Made by a program: the position numbers and the translations under genes
In this document: one piece after another, positions 7,109-15,400 of the stretch
Layout: the number at the start of each line of letters is the position of its first letter
How positions within the stretch are numbered: position 1 is the first letter of the stretch
The notes under the pieces: model-generated
Database searches by the model: none
Told to the model about the DNA's origin: nothing
The model's input: the letters and a program-made list of their open reading frames with translations, nothing else
Virus record (IMG/VR): IMGVR_UViG_3300022200_000261
Coordinates: 1 to 20,467 of that record
DNA: 20,467 bases
Origin: a virus
Strand: one strand, 5' to 3'

Positions 7109-7321
7109 ATGAAAAAATTTTTAATTACACAAGATACAGTGGCAAAAGGCGAAAGAGTCAAAGCAGGAGATGTGGTTGAACTTCCTGAAGACGTAGGTTA
7201 TGAGCTATGTGCTTATGGCAAAGCTGCTCCACACATTGAAAAAGCTAAACCAAAAAAAGAAAATAGAAGCGTGGGTTTAGAAAGCTCAGAGGAAGCTCCT
7301 AAGAAAAGAGCTAAAAAATAA
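7109..7321 (+). CDS. Small Lys-rich phage protein (head-completion region)
   Basis: From ATG 7109 the protein is 70 residues, MKKFLITQDTVAKGERVKAG onward. An in-frame ATG at 7067 would add 14 residues encoded by the hairpin, which look like non-coding sequence, so 7109 is preferred. Residues 1-45 form a compact beta-type unit with VKAGDVVELPEDVGYELCAYGKA, a pattern common in small phage structural-module proteins. The tail (47-70) is Lys/Glu-rich and probably disordered. No clear Shine-Dalgarno stands at the right distance; the nearest purine run is inside the hairpin stem. Its position after the capsid matches lambda FI, but I see no real sequence basis for calling it FI. It ends in TAATG shared with the next gene. 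Confidence 0.7.
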   Translation: MKKFLITQDTVAKGERVKAGDVVELPEDVGYELCAYGKAAPHIEKAKPKKENRSVGLESSEEAPKKRAKK

Positions 7322-7722
7322 TGCCACCTATCGAAAGTGCTGCAGATTTTACTTCTTATCTTGATACCACAACAGGACACGGAGTAACTGCAACATTTTT
7401 CGAGACTGGGGTTTTATTTGATGATTTTCCCTTAATAGATACTCTTGGTTTTATAGATGATGGATTATCTGTCTTTATAAAACTCATCATTGACCAAGAA
7501 TATTTCAGCATACAAGGTGAATCGGTCAATGTTGCAGGTCATCAACCTAGAGCAATCATTAAATATTCTGATGCACCTAATGTTTCACAAAACGACAAAA
7601 TTGTTGTTGATGCAATTACCACAGATCAAGGTAATGTCTTAAAAGCACAAACAGAATTCAGAGTCAGAGTTGTCGAGCCAGATAACACAGGCATGGTTTC
7701 ACTTGTGCTTGAGGAACAATAA
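7321..7722 (+). CDS. FII-like head-tail joining protein, copy 1
   Basis: This 133-residue protein resembles the next one. Shared positions include YLD...GH, TAT, a P-A pair before DAPN, GN-LKA and a C-terminal TG...L-LEE. The order of elements (V..G..P.A, DAPN..Q.D, then a V.....D.TG.....L end) matches lambda FII-type tail-attachment proteins, which sit below the portal and receive the tail. It carries about 20 extra residues (near 28-50, ETGVLFDDFPLIDTLGF) that copy 2 lacks. It starts and ends in TAATG overlaps, implying tight translational coupling. The function is inferred from pattern and position between capsid and tail-terminator genes. Confidence 0.6.
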   Translation: MPPIESAADFTSYLDTTTGHGVTATFFETGVLFDDFPLIDTLGFIDDGLSVFIKLIIDQEYFSIQGESVNVAGHQPRAIIKYSDAPNVSQNDKIVVDAITTDQGNVLKAQTEFRVRVVEPDNTGMVSLVLEEQ

Positions 7723-8072
7723 TGTCTCAATTTAGATTGGAGACAGAAGCAGATATGAGTGCTTACCTTGATATCAATTATGGTCATGCAATTACTGCAA
7801 CTTATACAAGAAACGATGTAGATTCTACGATTAACATTATCTTAAATAATGAATACGTAGAACAAGAAGAAGGCATAGGAGTGGAAGCATTAAAACCTAT
7901 TGCCTATTGCAGAACCGTAGATGCACCTAATGCATCTTACGGAGATACATTAGCAGCAAGTGCTGTTACTGATATAGAAGGAAATATATTAAAAGCAGCA
8001 CAAACTTACACGATAGTAAATGTGCAAACAGACAGAACAGGTTTTACAGCTATGGAGCTAGAGGAAGTATAA
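7722..8072 (+). CDS. FII-like head-tail joining protein, copy 2
   Basis: This 116-residue paralogue of the preceding gene begins MSQFRLETEADMSAYLDINY and keeps GHAITATY, NEYVEQ, DAPNASYGDT, GNILKA and TGFTAMELEE. It lacks the insert of copy 1 and is close to the size of lambda FII (117 residues), so it may be the standard connector while copy 1 has diverged, perhaps to cover another head-tail completion role such as that of Z, which is not recognisable here. It ends immediately before the next ATG with no spacer. Confidence 0.6.
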   Translation: MSQFRLETEADMSAYLDINYGHAITATYTRNDVDSTINIILNNEYVEQEEGIGVEALKPIAYCRTVDAPNASYGDTLAASAVTDIEGNILKAAQTYTIVNVQTDRTGFTAMELEEV

Positions 8073-8510
8073 ATGTCTCATGTAAGACAACAGATCAGAG
8101 AATACTTTGGAACTACATTAACTGGTTTAACAACCACAGGTTCTAACGTAACTGAATCAAGGGTTTATCCTCTTGAAACATTACCTGCTTTAGTGATTTA
8201 TACAAAGTCAGAAAGCTCAGAACCTATGGTTATAGGAACAAACAGAGTATTAATGAGAGAGCTAGAAGTTGCAGTAGAAGGCTATGCAAAAGCTACTATC
8301 AACTTTGACGATACTATTGATACAATATGTAAAGAGGTAGAAGAAGCAATATCGGCAGACGTAACATTAGGTGGTATTGCAAAAGATGCATTCATCAATT
8401 CTACTGAAATTAATTTTAATGGAGAAGGCGAAAAGCCTTTGGGTTACGTAAATATGACATTCTTGGTTCAGTATCATACTCAAGAACAAGATGTTGAAAC
8501 AGCAGTTTAG
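8073..8510 (+). CDS. Tail terminator / minor tail protein (gpU-like)
   Basis: This 145-residue protein lies between the connector genes and the tail-tube gene, the position of lambda U. It opens with a helix (MSHVRQQIREYFGTTLTGL), then SRVYPLETLPALVIYTKSES, a conserved pattern in tail-terminator/completion proteins where a strand carrying LPALVIY follows a short variable stretch. Next come RELEVAVEGYAKA, a helix DDTIDTICKEVEEAI, and a final strand pair ending NMTFLVQYHT. The alpha/beta layout and length fit the family, in which a hexamer caps the tail tube and binds the head connector. The stop codon overlaps the Shine-Dalgarno of the next small gene. Confidence 0.6.
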   Translation: MSHVRQQIREYFGTTLTGLTTTGSNVTESRVYPLETLPALVIYTKSESSEPMVIGTNRVLMRELEVAVEGYAKATINFDDTIDTICKEVEEAISADVTLGGIAKDAFINSTEINFNGEGEKPLGYVNMTFLVQYHTQEQDVETAV

Positions 8511-8513
8511 GAG
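8508..8513 (+). promoter_or_regulatory. Ribosome binding site of the 53-codon gene
   Basis: TAGGAG, sharing the TAG stop of the tail-terminator gene, ends 6 nt before ATG 8520. This near-ideal site is the main evidence that the short gene is real. Confidence 0.7.
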
Positions 8514-8519
8514 ACAAAA

Positions 8520-8681
8520 ATGAAAATGATTAGTCCAAATGGAAAAGTTTCTATAGATGCTCATCCTTCTAAGGTTGAAAGTCTAAAGAATAAGGGTTGG
8601 AAAGAAGAAGCAGCCCAAAAAGAAATTAAATCTTCTTCTAAAAAGTCGAAAGACGAGGTAATTGAAAATGGCGACACATAA
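8520..8681 (+). CDS. Small basic protein between tail terminator and tail tube genes
   Basis: This 53-residue reading frame starts MKMISPNGKVSIDAHPSKVE and ends with a Lys/Ser/Glu-rich tail. It has one of the best Shine-Dalgarno sites in the window, fills a space that would otherwise be a 157-bp gap in a tightly packed operon, and overlaps the next gene by 14 nt. The N-terminal half (HPSKVESLKNKGWKEE) resembles short phage proteins that end in a 'V..L...GW' motif followed by a charged tail, much like the gene at 7109 with its ordered head and Lys-rich tail. I do not recognise a function. A small head-tail accessory role is only suggested by position. Confidence 0.65.
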   Translation: MKMISPNGKVSIDAHPSKVESLKNKGWKEEAAQKEIKSSSKKSKDEVIENGDT

Positions 8682-9057
8682 AGGTAGCGAAGGTATTATC
8701 AAGGTTGGAGCTAATTCTGTAGCTGAGATTAGATCTTATTCTATAGAAGAATCTGCTGATACTCTTGAAGATACTTCAATGGGTGATAGTGCTAGAACTT
8801 ATAAAACATCACTAACTTCTTTTTCTGGAAGTTTAGATGTGTTCTGGGATGAAACTGATACCAATGGACAAGGTGCTTTAAGCATAGGTTCAGAGGTTAC
8901 ATTGAATGTTTATCCTGAAGGAGATACATCTGGTGACACTTATTATACTGGTACGGCTATTGTCACAGGCGTTTCAAGATCAGCTTCATATGATGGTCTT
9001 ATAGAAGCATCGATTTCTGTGCAGGGTTCTGGTGCATTAACATCAACAACAGTATAA
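8668..9057 (+). CDS. Major tail tube protein
   Basis: This 129-residue protein begins MATHKGSEGIIKVGANSVAE. The pattern SIEESADTLEDTSMGDSART, GSLDVFWDETDTNGQGAL and the closing VTGVSRSASYDGLIEASISV is typical of short siphovirus tail-tube proteins with a beta-sandwich that hexamerises and stacks into the tube. GAGG at 8655-8658 is 9 nt before ATG 8668, while an in-frame TTG at 8662 is too close to it, so 8668 is preferred. The next genes are the tail chaperones and tape measure, as expected. It lacks the C-terminal Ig domain of lambda gpV. Confidence 0.85.
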   Translation: MATHKGSEGIIKVGANSVAEIRSYSIEESADTLEDTSMGDSARTYKTSLTSFSGSLDVFWDETDTNGQGALSIGSEVTLNVYPEGDTSGDTYYTGTAIVTGVSRSASYDGLIEASISVQGSGALTSTTV

Positions 9058-9061
9058 GAAA

Positions 9062-9397
9062 ATGTCAGCAATAGATAATCTAGTAGCTCATTATAAGAGC
9101 AAAGGACAAAAACTTATTGAAGTACCTGAATGGGGTGATGGCGAACAACCTATGAAAATATTTTGTGAACCCATCACCTTATTTGATATGAAGAAGTTTA
9201 TGAAACTTGCTAAAGATGATGAGGTTGAGATGCTTGTATATGTTTTGATATACAAAGCATTAGATGAAAATGGAGATAAGTATTTTACTATTGAGCATAA
9301 AAATAAATTATTAAATAATGTCGATAGTAGTGTTTTGGTGAGAGTGGCAACTGAGATAATGGGTAATATATCGCAAGGAGAGATGCAAAAAAAGTAG
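9062..9397 (+). CDS. Tail assembly chaperone (gpG-like, zero-frame product)
   Basis: This 111-residue protein, MSAIDNLVAHYKSKGQKLIE onward, is a helical tail assembly chaperone that would coat the tape measure and recruit tube subunits. It has the usual order: a short beta start with EWGDGEQPMKIF, then helices ending VLVRVATEIMG. It terminates at TAG 9395-9397 immediately after CAA AAA AAG, a slippery site that allows production of a longer gpG-T form. The position between tail tube and tape measure is diagnostic. The Shine-Dalgarno is weak (AAGAA), and coupling to the upstream stop 4 nt away is likely. Confidence 0.85.
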   Translation: MSAIDNLVAHYKSKGQKLIEVPEWGDGEQPMKIFCEPITLFDMKKFMKLAKDDEVEMLVYVLIYKALDENGDKYFTIEHKNKLLNNVDSSVLVRVATEIMGNISQGEMQKK

Positions 9398-9549
9398 CTG
9401 AAGATAAGCAGCTATATTCTATGTATGCTCTAGCAGAAAGATTACACAAAACTGTTGCTGAAATTGAGGAAATGACCTTAGAAGAATTTAACGGTTGGAT
9501 TGCTTATCTAAATATACAACAAGAGGAAATTAAAAAACAAAATGCCTAA
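9062..9549 (+). CDS. gpG-T fusion chaperone made by -1 ribosomal frameshift
   Basis: A -1 slip on A AAA AAG (9388-9394) lets the ribosome bypass TAG at 9395 and continue at GTA 9394 for 51 more codons to TAA at 9547-9549, giving 162 residues. The added part reads VAEDKQLYSMYALAERLHKT and continues with VAEIEEMTLEEFNGWIAYL. LAERLHKTVAEIEEM is a signature I know from gpT-type segments of tail chaperones, so the second frame is clearly coding although it has no ribosome start of its own. The end overlaps the tape measure start (ATG 9542) by 8 nt. In lambda the G:GT ratio controls tail assembly; the same is inferred here. Confidence 0.85.
9375..9414 (+). promoter_or_regulatory. Programmed -1 frameshift cassette (SD-like element, slippery site, hairpin)
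   Basis: AAGGAG (9375-9380) lies 7 nt before the slippery A AAA AAG (9388-9394). TAGCTG (9395-9400) then pairs perfectly with CAGCTA (9409-9414) around an 8-nt loop. This is the same set of parts as the E. coli dnaX frameshift signal: an upstream anti-SD pairing site, A AAA AAG, and a downstream stem. The stem starts with no spacer, closer than in dnaX. Confidence 0.75.
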
Positions 9550-11266
9550 ATCTGATTACAAAATTAGACTAACAGCAAGGAACGAAACAGGTTCTGCTTT
9601 TAATAAATTTAAGAGAGACATAGATTCTACTCAAGATTCTATTAGAAGTCTAAGAAATCAGATCATAGCTGCTTTTAGTGCTAGAGAGTTAATTCAAGCA
9701 GGAGATACCTTTGTAAACCTACAAAACAGAATGGGTGCTTTAACTGGTACTGCTGAAGGAACAGCACAAGCTATGGCACATATGAAACGAATTGCATTAG
9801 AATCAAGAAGTGATTTTGATGCGGTTGGTGACTTGTTTGCAAAAATTACTTTTGCAACAAAAGAAATGGGATTGTCTCAGCAGCAAGTTGCCGATGCGAC
9901 ACAAACTGTTGCCAATACATTTATCATATCAGGTGCTTCAGCTATTGAAGCTGCAAACGCTTCTAGACAGTTAGCTCAAGGTTTAGCATCTGGAACTCTT
10001 AGAGGTGATGAACTTAATTCTGTTATGGAGCAGAACTCTGCTCTGGCTGAATTATTAGCTAAAGGTTTGGGTGTTTCCACTGGTCAGTTAAGAGAAATGG
10101 GTGCTGCAGGAAAAATTACAGCACAAAATATATTGCCTACACTTATATCAGCAACAGCAGAGACATCCAAAACTGTTGCAAATATGAACACAACCATTGG
10201 ACAAGCCATAGGTAATCTTAGAACTCAATTTATCACTTTAGTTGGAGACTTTAATTCTTCAACCAATGCATTTGGAAATGTTGCTGCTGGAATTAATTAT
10301 GTAGCACAAAACATGGAATTATTAATTATTCCAGTCACAGCTTTAGCAGTTACAGCTATTCCTTCTTTAATTTCTGCTTTAGCTGCTTTAAAAGTTGCAA
10401 TCATGGCTAATCCAATTGGTTTGCTTGCCACTGGTTTTGCTGCATTAGTTAGTATCATGATGATAGCCAATAAAAATTCTCAAGAATTTGGCACAACTAT
10501 TGAGGAATTAAGTCAATCACGTATAGAACAAGTAAATTTATTGCTTGAAGCAGAAAAAAAATATGAAAGATTTGGTGCATTTAAATACGAACAAGATATA
10601 AAAAGACATAAACAAAATATTGAAGATATTGATGTATTAATTCAAACAAAAGAGAAACAGTTAGATATAGAAGAAAAATTAAATAATGCACTTAAAGATT
10701 TAAGCAATAATACTAAAAATGATTTAAAAGATGCTATACAAATTACCAAAGATTTTGCTGACACAATTGAGGGTCAACTTACTAATGCATTTCAAAACTT
10801 TTTTGATTATACAAGCAAACAATTTTTAGACTTTAAAAACTTGGCAACTTCAGTTGCTAGAGCTGTTTTTAATGAATTAATCAATGTATTCATAGTTCAA
10901 AAATTAGTTGGAATGGTAACAGGAAGTATAAAAGATATTAGTGCAACGCTTGAAGGCTCTACCTCTAAAGCAGCATCATTTACCAATTCTTTATCTGTTC
11001 CAAGTTTAGAGGGCGGTGGTTTTACTGGAATGGGTTCTAGATCAGGTGGAATAGATGGCAGGGGTGGATTCCCTGCAATTCTACATCCAAATGAAACCGT
11101 CATTGATCATACAAGAGGTCAAAGCATGAATGGAGCTACTGTAAACTTTAATATATCAACAGTAGATGCAGCAGGATTTGATGAATTGCTTGCATCAAGA
11201 AAAGGAATGATCACAGCTATTATCAATAACGCTATGAATCAAAGAGGTAAGATGGGTGTAGTATGA
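9542..11266 (+). CDS. Tape measure protein
   Basis: This 574-residue protein sets tail length and probably helps DNA cross the cell envelope. Residues about 45-235 match the conserved tape-measure N-terminal domain (LTGTAEGTAQAMAHMKRIAL, SGASAIEAANASRQLAQGLA, SGTLRGDELNSVMEQ). Residues 258-309 are a long hydrophobic block that could span membrane. Residues 318-395 are charged and coiled-coil-like. The C-terminus has the usual Gly-rich segment (GGGFTGMGSRSGG) followed by FPAILHPNETVIDH. It is shorter than lambda H (853 residues). Taking about 1.5 angstroms per residue as the known relation, a tail somewhat under 90 nm is inferred. It starts inside the gpG-T frame and its TGA stop overlaps the next ATG. 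Confidence 0.95.
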   Translation: MPKSDYKIRLTARNETGSAFNKFKRDIDSTQDSIRSLRNQIIAAFSARELIQAGDTFVNLQNRMGALTGTAEGTAQAMAHMKRIALESRSDFDAVGDLFAKITFATKEMGLSQQQVADATQTVANTFIISGASAIEAANASRQLAQGLASGTLRGDELNSVMEQNSALAELLAKGLGVSTGQLREMGAAGKITAQNILPTLISATAETSKTVANMNTTIGQAIGNLRTQFITLVGDFNSSTNAFGNVAAGINYVAQNMELLIIPVTALAVTAIPSLISALAALKVAIMANPIGLLATGFAALVSIMMIANKNSQEFGTTIEELSQSRIEQVNLLLEAEKKYERFGAFKYEQDIKRHKQNIEDIDVLIQTKEKQLDIEEKLNNALKDLSNNTKNDLKDAIQITKDFADTIEGQLTNAFQNFFDYTSKQFLDFKNLATSVARAVFNELINVFIVQKLVGMVTGSIKDISATLEGSTSKAASFTNSLSVPSLEGGGFTGMGSRSGGIDGRGGFPAILHPNETVIDHTRGQSMNGATVNFNISTVDAAGFDELLASRKGMITAIINNAMNQRGKMGVV

Positions 11267-11868
11267 GTGGTGCTTTTCCTACAAGTCCTAAGTTTAGGGC
11301 ATTAGAATTTAAAAACGTAAGACCAGTGATCATGAATCACAGTCTTTCTGGTAGAAGGGTGGCAAGGCAAATAGGTTCACAATATTTCACATTCACAGTC
11401 CAGATGCCACCATTAAAATACGATAATGCTATGGATGTATTTGCCTTTTTACAAAAACAAAAAGGTGGATTTGAAACTTTTACTATTCAATATCCAACAG
11501 ATAATAGAGGAGCTGACAAGGCAGAAACAGATATACAAGTAGTATCAGCTCATTCAGCTTCAGATGGAACAATAGACCTAGACGGTTTCTCTACATCAAC
11601 ATCTGGTGTTTTAAAGGCAGGAGATCTTATTTCTTTTGCAGGTCATTCAAAGGTTTATATGGTTCAAGCAGACGTAGATTCTGACGGAACTGGAGCTGCT
11701 ACAGTATTAATAGAACCAAATCTTGTAACAACATTAGCAGATAATGAAGCGGTCACAGTCAATAAACCAAGTTTTACAGTTTATCTCACATCTGAGGAAA
11801 TTTTATTTGCTACAGACCCATCTGGATTTTACAGCATACAGTTTGAAGTAAGAGAAGTTATCACATAA
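11263..11868 (+). CDS. Distal tail / minor tail protein (gpM position)
   Basis: This 201-residue protein follows the tape measure by a 4-nt ATGA overlap. Residues 1-85 (FPTSPKFRALEFKNVRPVI, VARQIGSQYFTFTVQMPPL, GGFETFTIQYP) look like the ring-forming beta fold of distal tail proteins at the tube-tip junction. Residues about 88-170 appear to be an inserted beta domain with VLKAGDLISFAGHSKVYMVQ, a motif I recall in marine phage tail proteins. The N-terminal fold resumes at SFTVYLTSEEI. The position equals lambda M, but similarity to lambda M itself is not evident. The role is inferred from position and layout. Confidence 0.6.
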   Translation: MSGAFPTSPKFRALEFKNVRPVIMNHSLSGRRVARQIGSQYFTFTVQMPPLKYDNAMDVFAFLQKQKGGFETFTIQYPTDNRGADKAETDIQVVSAHSASDGTIDLDGFSTSTSGVLKAGDLISFAGHSKVYMVQADVDSDGTGAATVLIEPNLVTTLADNEAVTVNKPSFTVYLTSEEILFATDPSGFYSIQFEVREVIT

Positions 11869-12419
11869 TGGCAAGATCAATTAGCTCAGGTTTGCAAACT
11901 CAAATAGCAAACGATGCTAATAAAATTGCTTTTCTTCTAGAATTTAATTTTTCAACACCTTTCAGAGTAACCAATCATTATAGCGATATCACTTATGATT
12001 CTAATTCTTATGAAGCAGGCGGTGAATATGTTTCTATTGATGCAAGCACAGAAACTGGAGAAGCTAAATCAGAACAAATAAATATTGTGTTATCTAATGT
12101 TACTTCTGATGTTAGAAATTTAATTGAAAACGGCGATTATACTAATGTTACTTGTAATATTTATATTGCCTTCTTTGATAGCAATGAAGCATTAGTAGAT
12201 GCTACTACTTATTTTTCTGGTTTCATTAGCTCTGTATCAATACAAGAAACAAGAAATATGTCTAATCTAACTATGCAAGTTTCTAATCACTGGGCAAACT
12301 GGAATCTAAAAAAGGGAAGACATTTTACAGATGAATCTCAACAAAATGTTTATTCTGGAGATGTTGGTTTTGAATATGCAGACCAAACAAAAGAAGATAT
12401 TAGATGGGGTGCTGACTAA
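11868..12419 (+). CDS. Tail tip hub protein (gpL position, DUF2163-like)
   Basis: This 183-residue protein begins MARSISSGLQTQIANDANKI and has a two-part layout. A first beta domain contains ITYDSNSYEAGGEYVSIDAS, and EQINIVLSNVTSDVR leads into a second part with YFSGFISSVSIQET. The C-terminal segment WNLKKGRHFTDESQQNVYSG followed by FEYADQTKE resembles the end of DUF2163/hub proteins that bridge distal tail and tip proteins in siphoviruses. No Fe-S cysteine cluster like that of lambda gpL is seen: the single Cys lies in the NVTCNIYI stretch. It is bounded by TAATG overlaps on both sides. Confidence 0.6.
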   Translation: MARSISSGLQTQIANDANKIAFLLEFNFSTPFRVTNHYSDITYDSNSYEAGGEYVSIDASTETGEAKSEQINIVLSNVTSDVRNLIENGDYTNVTCNIYIAFFDSNEALVDATTYFSGFISSVSIQETRNMSNLTMQVSNHWANWNLKKGRHFTDESQQNVYSGDVGFEYADQTKEDIRWGAD

Positions 12420-15400
12420 TGGTTTGGCAAAGTGTAGTAAGAGTATTTCAAGCAGTTGCAGCAACTTATGCAAAATATAAAACATATATAGATTTTGCAG
12501 CTTTTGTTATAACTGTTGGAACAGGTGTTAAAGCATACAGACAAGGTCAAGAACTTTTATCAAAAGGTCAGGCAATTCTAGGTCAAAAAACTGCTCAAGG
12601 TGGAAAGATACCAGTCATTTACGGAAGAAGAAGAGTAGGTTCTACTCTAGCTTTTTTACATACTCATGATGGCAGAAGTAAAGATTTATTTGTGGTCTAT
12701 GCTTTATCGGTTGGAGAAGTAGATGAGATTGAATTAGATACTATTGAAATCAATGGTGTATCTATTAAAGATACGAAAGTATTTAGACAGGGATTTTATG
12801 CAGGCTCAGATAAAATAGCTTCTGGTGCAGGCTCTTTATGTACAGCATCTCAGGTGGGAAGGGTGCAAGAAGAAAATGCAAAACCAAAAGGAACTGACCC
12901 AACAAAAAGATACAGAATGGTTTTTAATGCTCATCACGGAGCAAGCGATCAAACAGCAGACCCCATGCTTAATGCATCAGTTCCTACAGAATGGACTACA
13001 AACCATAGATTGAGAGGAGTTGCTTATATTGCAGCATCTTTTGAATATGATAGTAGAGGAATGTTTTCTAGCATTCCGCAGCTCACTGTAGTTGTTAGAG
13101 GTAAAAAACTTTATGACCCTAGAAAGGATGGCTCAATATCTGGTGGCTCTGGTAGTCACAGGTACGACACACCAAGTACGTTTGAATGGTCAGATAATGC
13201 AGCTCTTTGTTTGCTGGATTATTTAAGAGACGATGAATACGGTAAAGGACTTGCGAGCAGTGCGGTTAACTTACAATCATTTCAAACCGCAGCAAGCACA
13301 TCAGACGAATTAGAAGATACTCCAGATTATGACGGTACAGCATCTTCAGCTACGTTCTCTGGAACGTCTGGAAATAATTTTATTAACGTTGATGCAACCA
13401 CTTGGGCAAATTCAAAAGTTGGTGGAAAGTTAACATTAGTAGATTCAGGTGCTGCTACCGAATTTGATGCAGTAGATATTATTGATTCTTCTAGATGGCA
13501 AGAATACGATGCAGCTAATCCAACCTATCAGGTAGTTGTTAATGATACTCTTTCAGCGAATTACACCAATGAATCTGGAACTGCATTAGTTAAGGTAAAA
13601 AGATTTCATTGTAATGGTGTTGTAGATACCAACAAAAATGTCTTAGAGAATACACAAGAACTCTTAGGCAATATGAGAGGTATTCTTAACTACATAGATG
13701 GTAAATATGAAATAACCTTAGAAGATACAGCATCCTCTACATTCACAGTTACAGATGACCATATTGTTAGCGATAATGGCATAACCGTCAGCTATGAAAA
13801 CAAATCAGAAAAAGCAAACAAAGTAGTAGTTCAATTTTTCAATGCATTAAAGAAATACGAAATGGATACAGTCACTGTATTTCATGATGCGACACCTAAT
13901 TACAAATCAGATGATGGTGGAGAAGAATTAGAACTGGTTGTAGATTTTCCTTATATAGTTAATAAGTACGTTGCTTACAATATGGGTGAAGCAATACTTG
14001 GTAGATCAAGAAACCAAATGACTATTAGCTTTACTGGTACTCCAGAGCTTTACAAAGTTAAAGTCGGAGATGTCATTACTGTTGCTTATACACCTGTAGG
14101 ATTTACAGGAAAGCTATTTAGAGTTGAAGCAATGGCATTACAACCTAATGGATTAGTGGATGTGCAGTGTATTGAATATCTGGACATTTATACTTGGGAA
14201 GCACCGCCACAAGAAAACATAGAAAATATTGTAAGAATACCTGCAGGATTTGAGGTTAAAGCTCCAACAGGATTAGCATTTACTGATTCTAATAGCAGCT
14301 CAACAGGAAGACCTTTTCTTTCTTGGAACGAACCAACAGACTTTCCTAATTACGAATACAGGGTTTCTATCGTAGATGCTTCAAGCAACAAACTACTTAA
14401 TAAGATTGTTGATGATGAATTTGTTGATTGTAATTTCTTACCAGTAGGCTCTAACTATGTTGCTTCCGTCTCTTCTATCAATTCAGTAGGCTCAGAATCC
14501 GATGCTGCAACTCTTACTTTTAGTGTTAGCGTTGCACCAGTTGCTCAAGCAGATTTAAAAGATGCAATAGTTTCTACAGCTAAACTGGTTGATGATGCGG
14601 TAACCAATGCCAAGATAGCTGTGGATGCAATTCAGGGCGATGTCATTGCAGCAGGAGCAATTACAGAAAACAAACTTTACACAGGTGCAGTAACTACAGA
14701 CAAACTTGCTGCTAATGCAGTAACAGCAGCAAAAATTACAGCAAACACAATTACTGCATCAGAAATAGCAACAGGAAGTTTAACTTCAGCTTCAGGAGTA
14801 TTTGGTGATATATCTGCTGCAAGTATTACTTCAGGAACTTTAGCTACAGCAAGACTAAATGTATCAGACATTATTTCTACAGGATCTATTATTGTTTCAG
14901 GAGATAATGTTTCTTCTTTAACCAATGATTCTGCTTACATAAATGGCGGTCAAGTTAATTCTAATGTGACTTCAATAAGTGGTGGAGTTATAACTACTGG
15001 TACAGTTGCAGCAGCAAGAATAGATGTTTCAGGAGTTATCTCAGCAGGAAGCATTATTGTTAGCGGAGATAATGTTTCTAATCTTACGAATGATTCTGCT
15101 TATATTAATGGCGGTCAAGTTAATTCTAATGTGACTTCAATAAGCGGTGGTGCGATAACTACTGGAACTGTGGCAGCAGCAAGAATAGATGTTAGCGGTG
15201 TAATTACAGCAGGCTCTATTATTGTAAGCGGTGATAATATTACAACGCTTACCAATAATGCAGGTTATACAGATTTTGATGCAAACGATGTAGAAACTGC
15301 GATTGCTAATAATGTAACCACTATAAGCGGCTCTAAAATAACTACAGGAACTATTAATGCTTCATTAGTTTCTGTTACTAATTTATCGGCAACCAACATA

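Noticed and set aside
10554-10561. Run of eight A in the tape measure gene as a second frameshift site
   Set aside because: A -1 slip leads at once to TGA, there is no stimulatory structure obvious nearby, and the zero frame is fully coding through the C-terminal motif; probably only an AT-rich coincidence.
12825-13013. 62-codon forward frame inside the gpJ-like gene
   Set aside because: It is in a different frame from the conserved hub domain, with no ribosome site or motif.
14677-14925. Reverse-strand frames across the gpJ and fibre repeats (also 16799-17041, 17879-18145, 18458-18727)
   Set aside because: Repetitive Thr/Ala/Ser/Val-rich coding gives long open antisense frames rich in Val/Ser/Ala; they track the repeats and show no independent signals.
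14852-15364. CRISPR array
   Set aside because: The repeats are long, tandem, in frame and coding, without short palindromic repeats or unique spacers.
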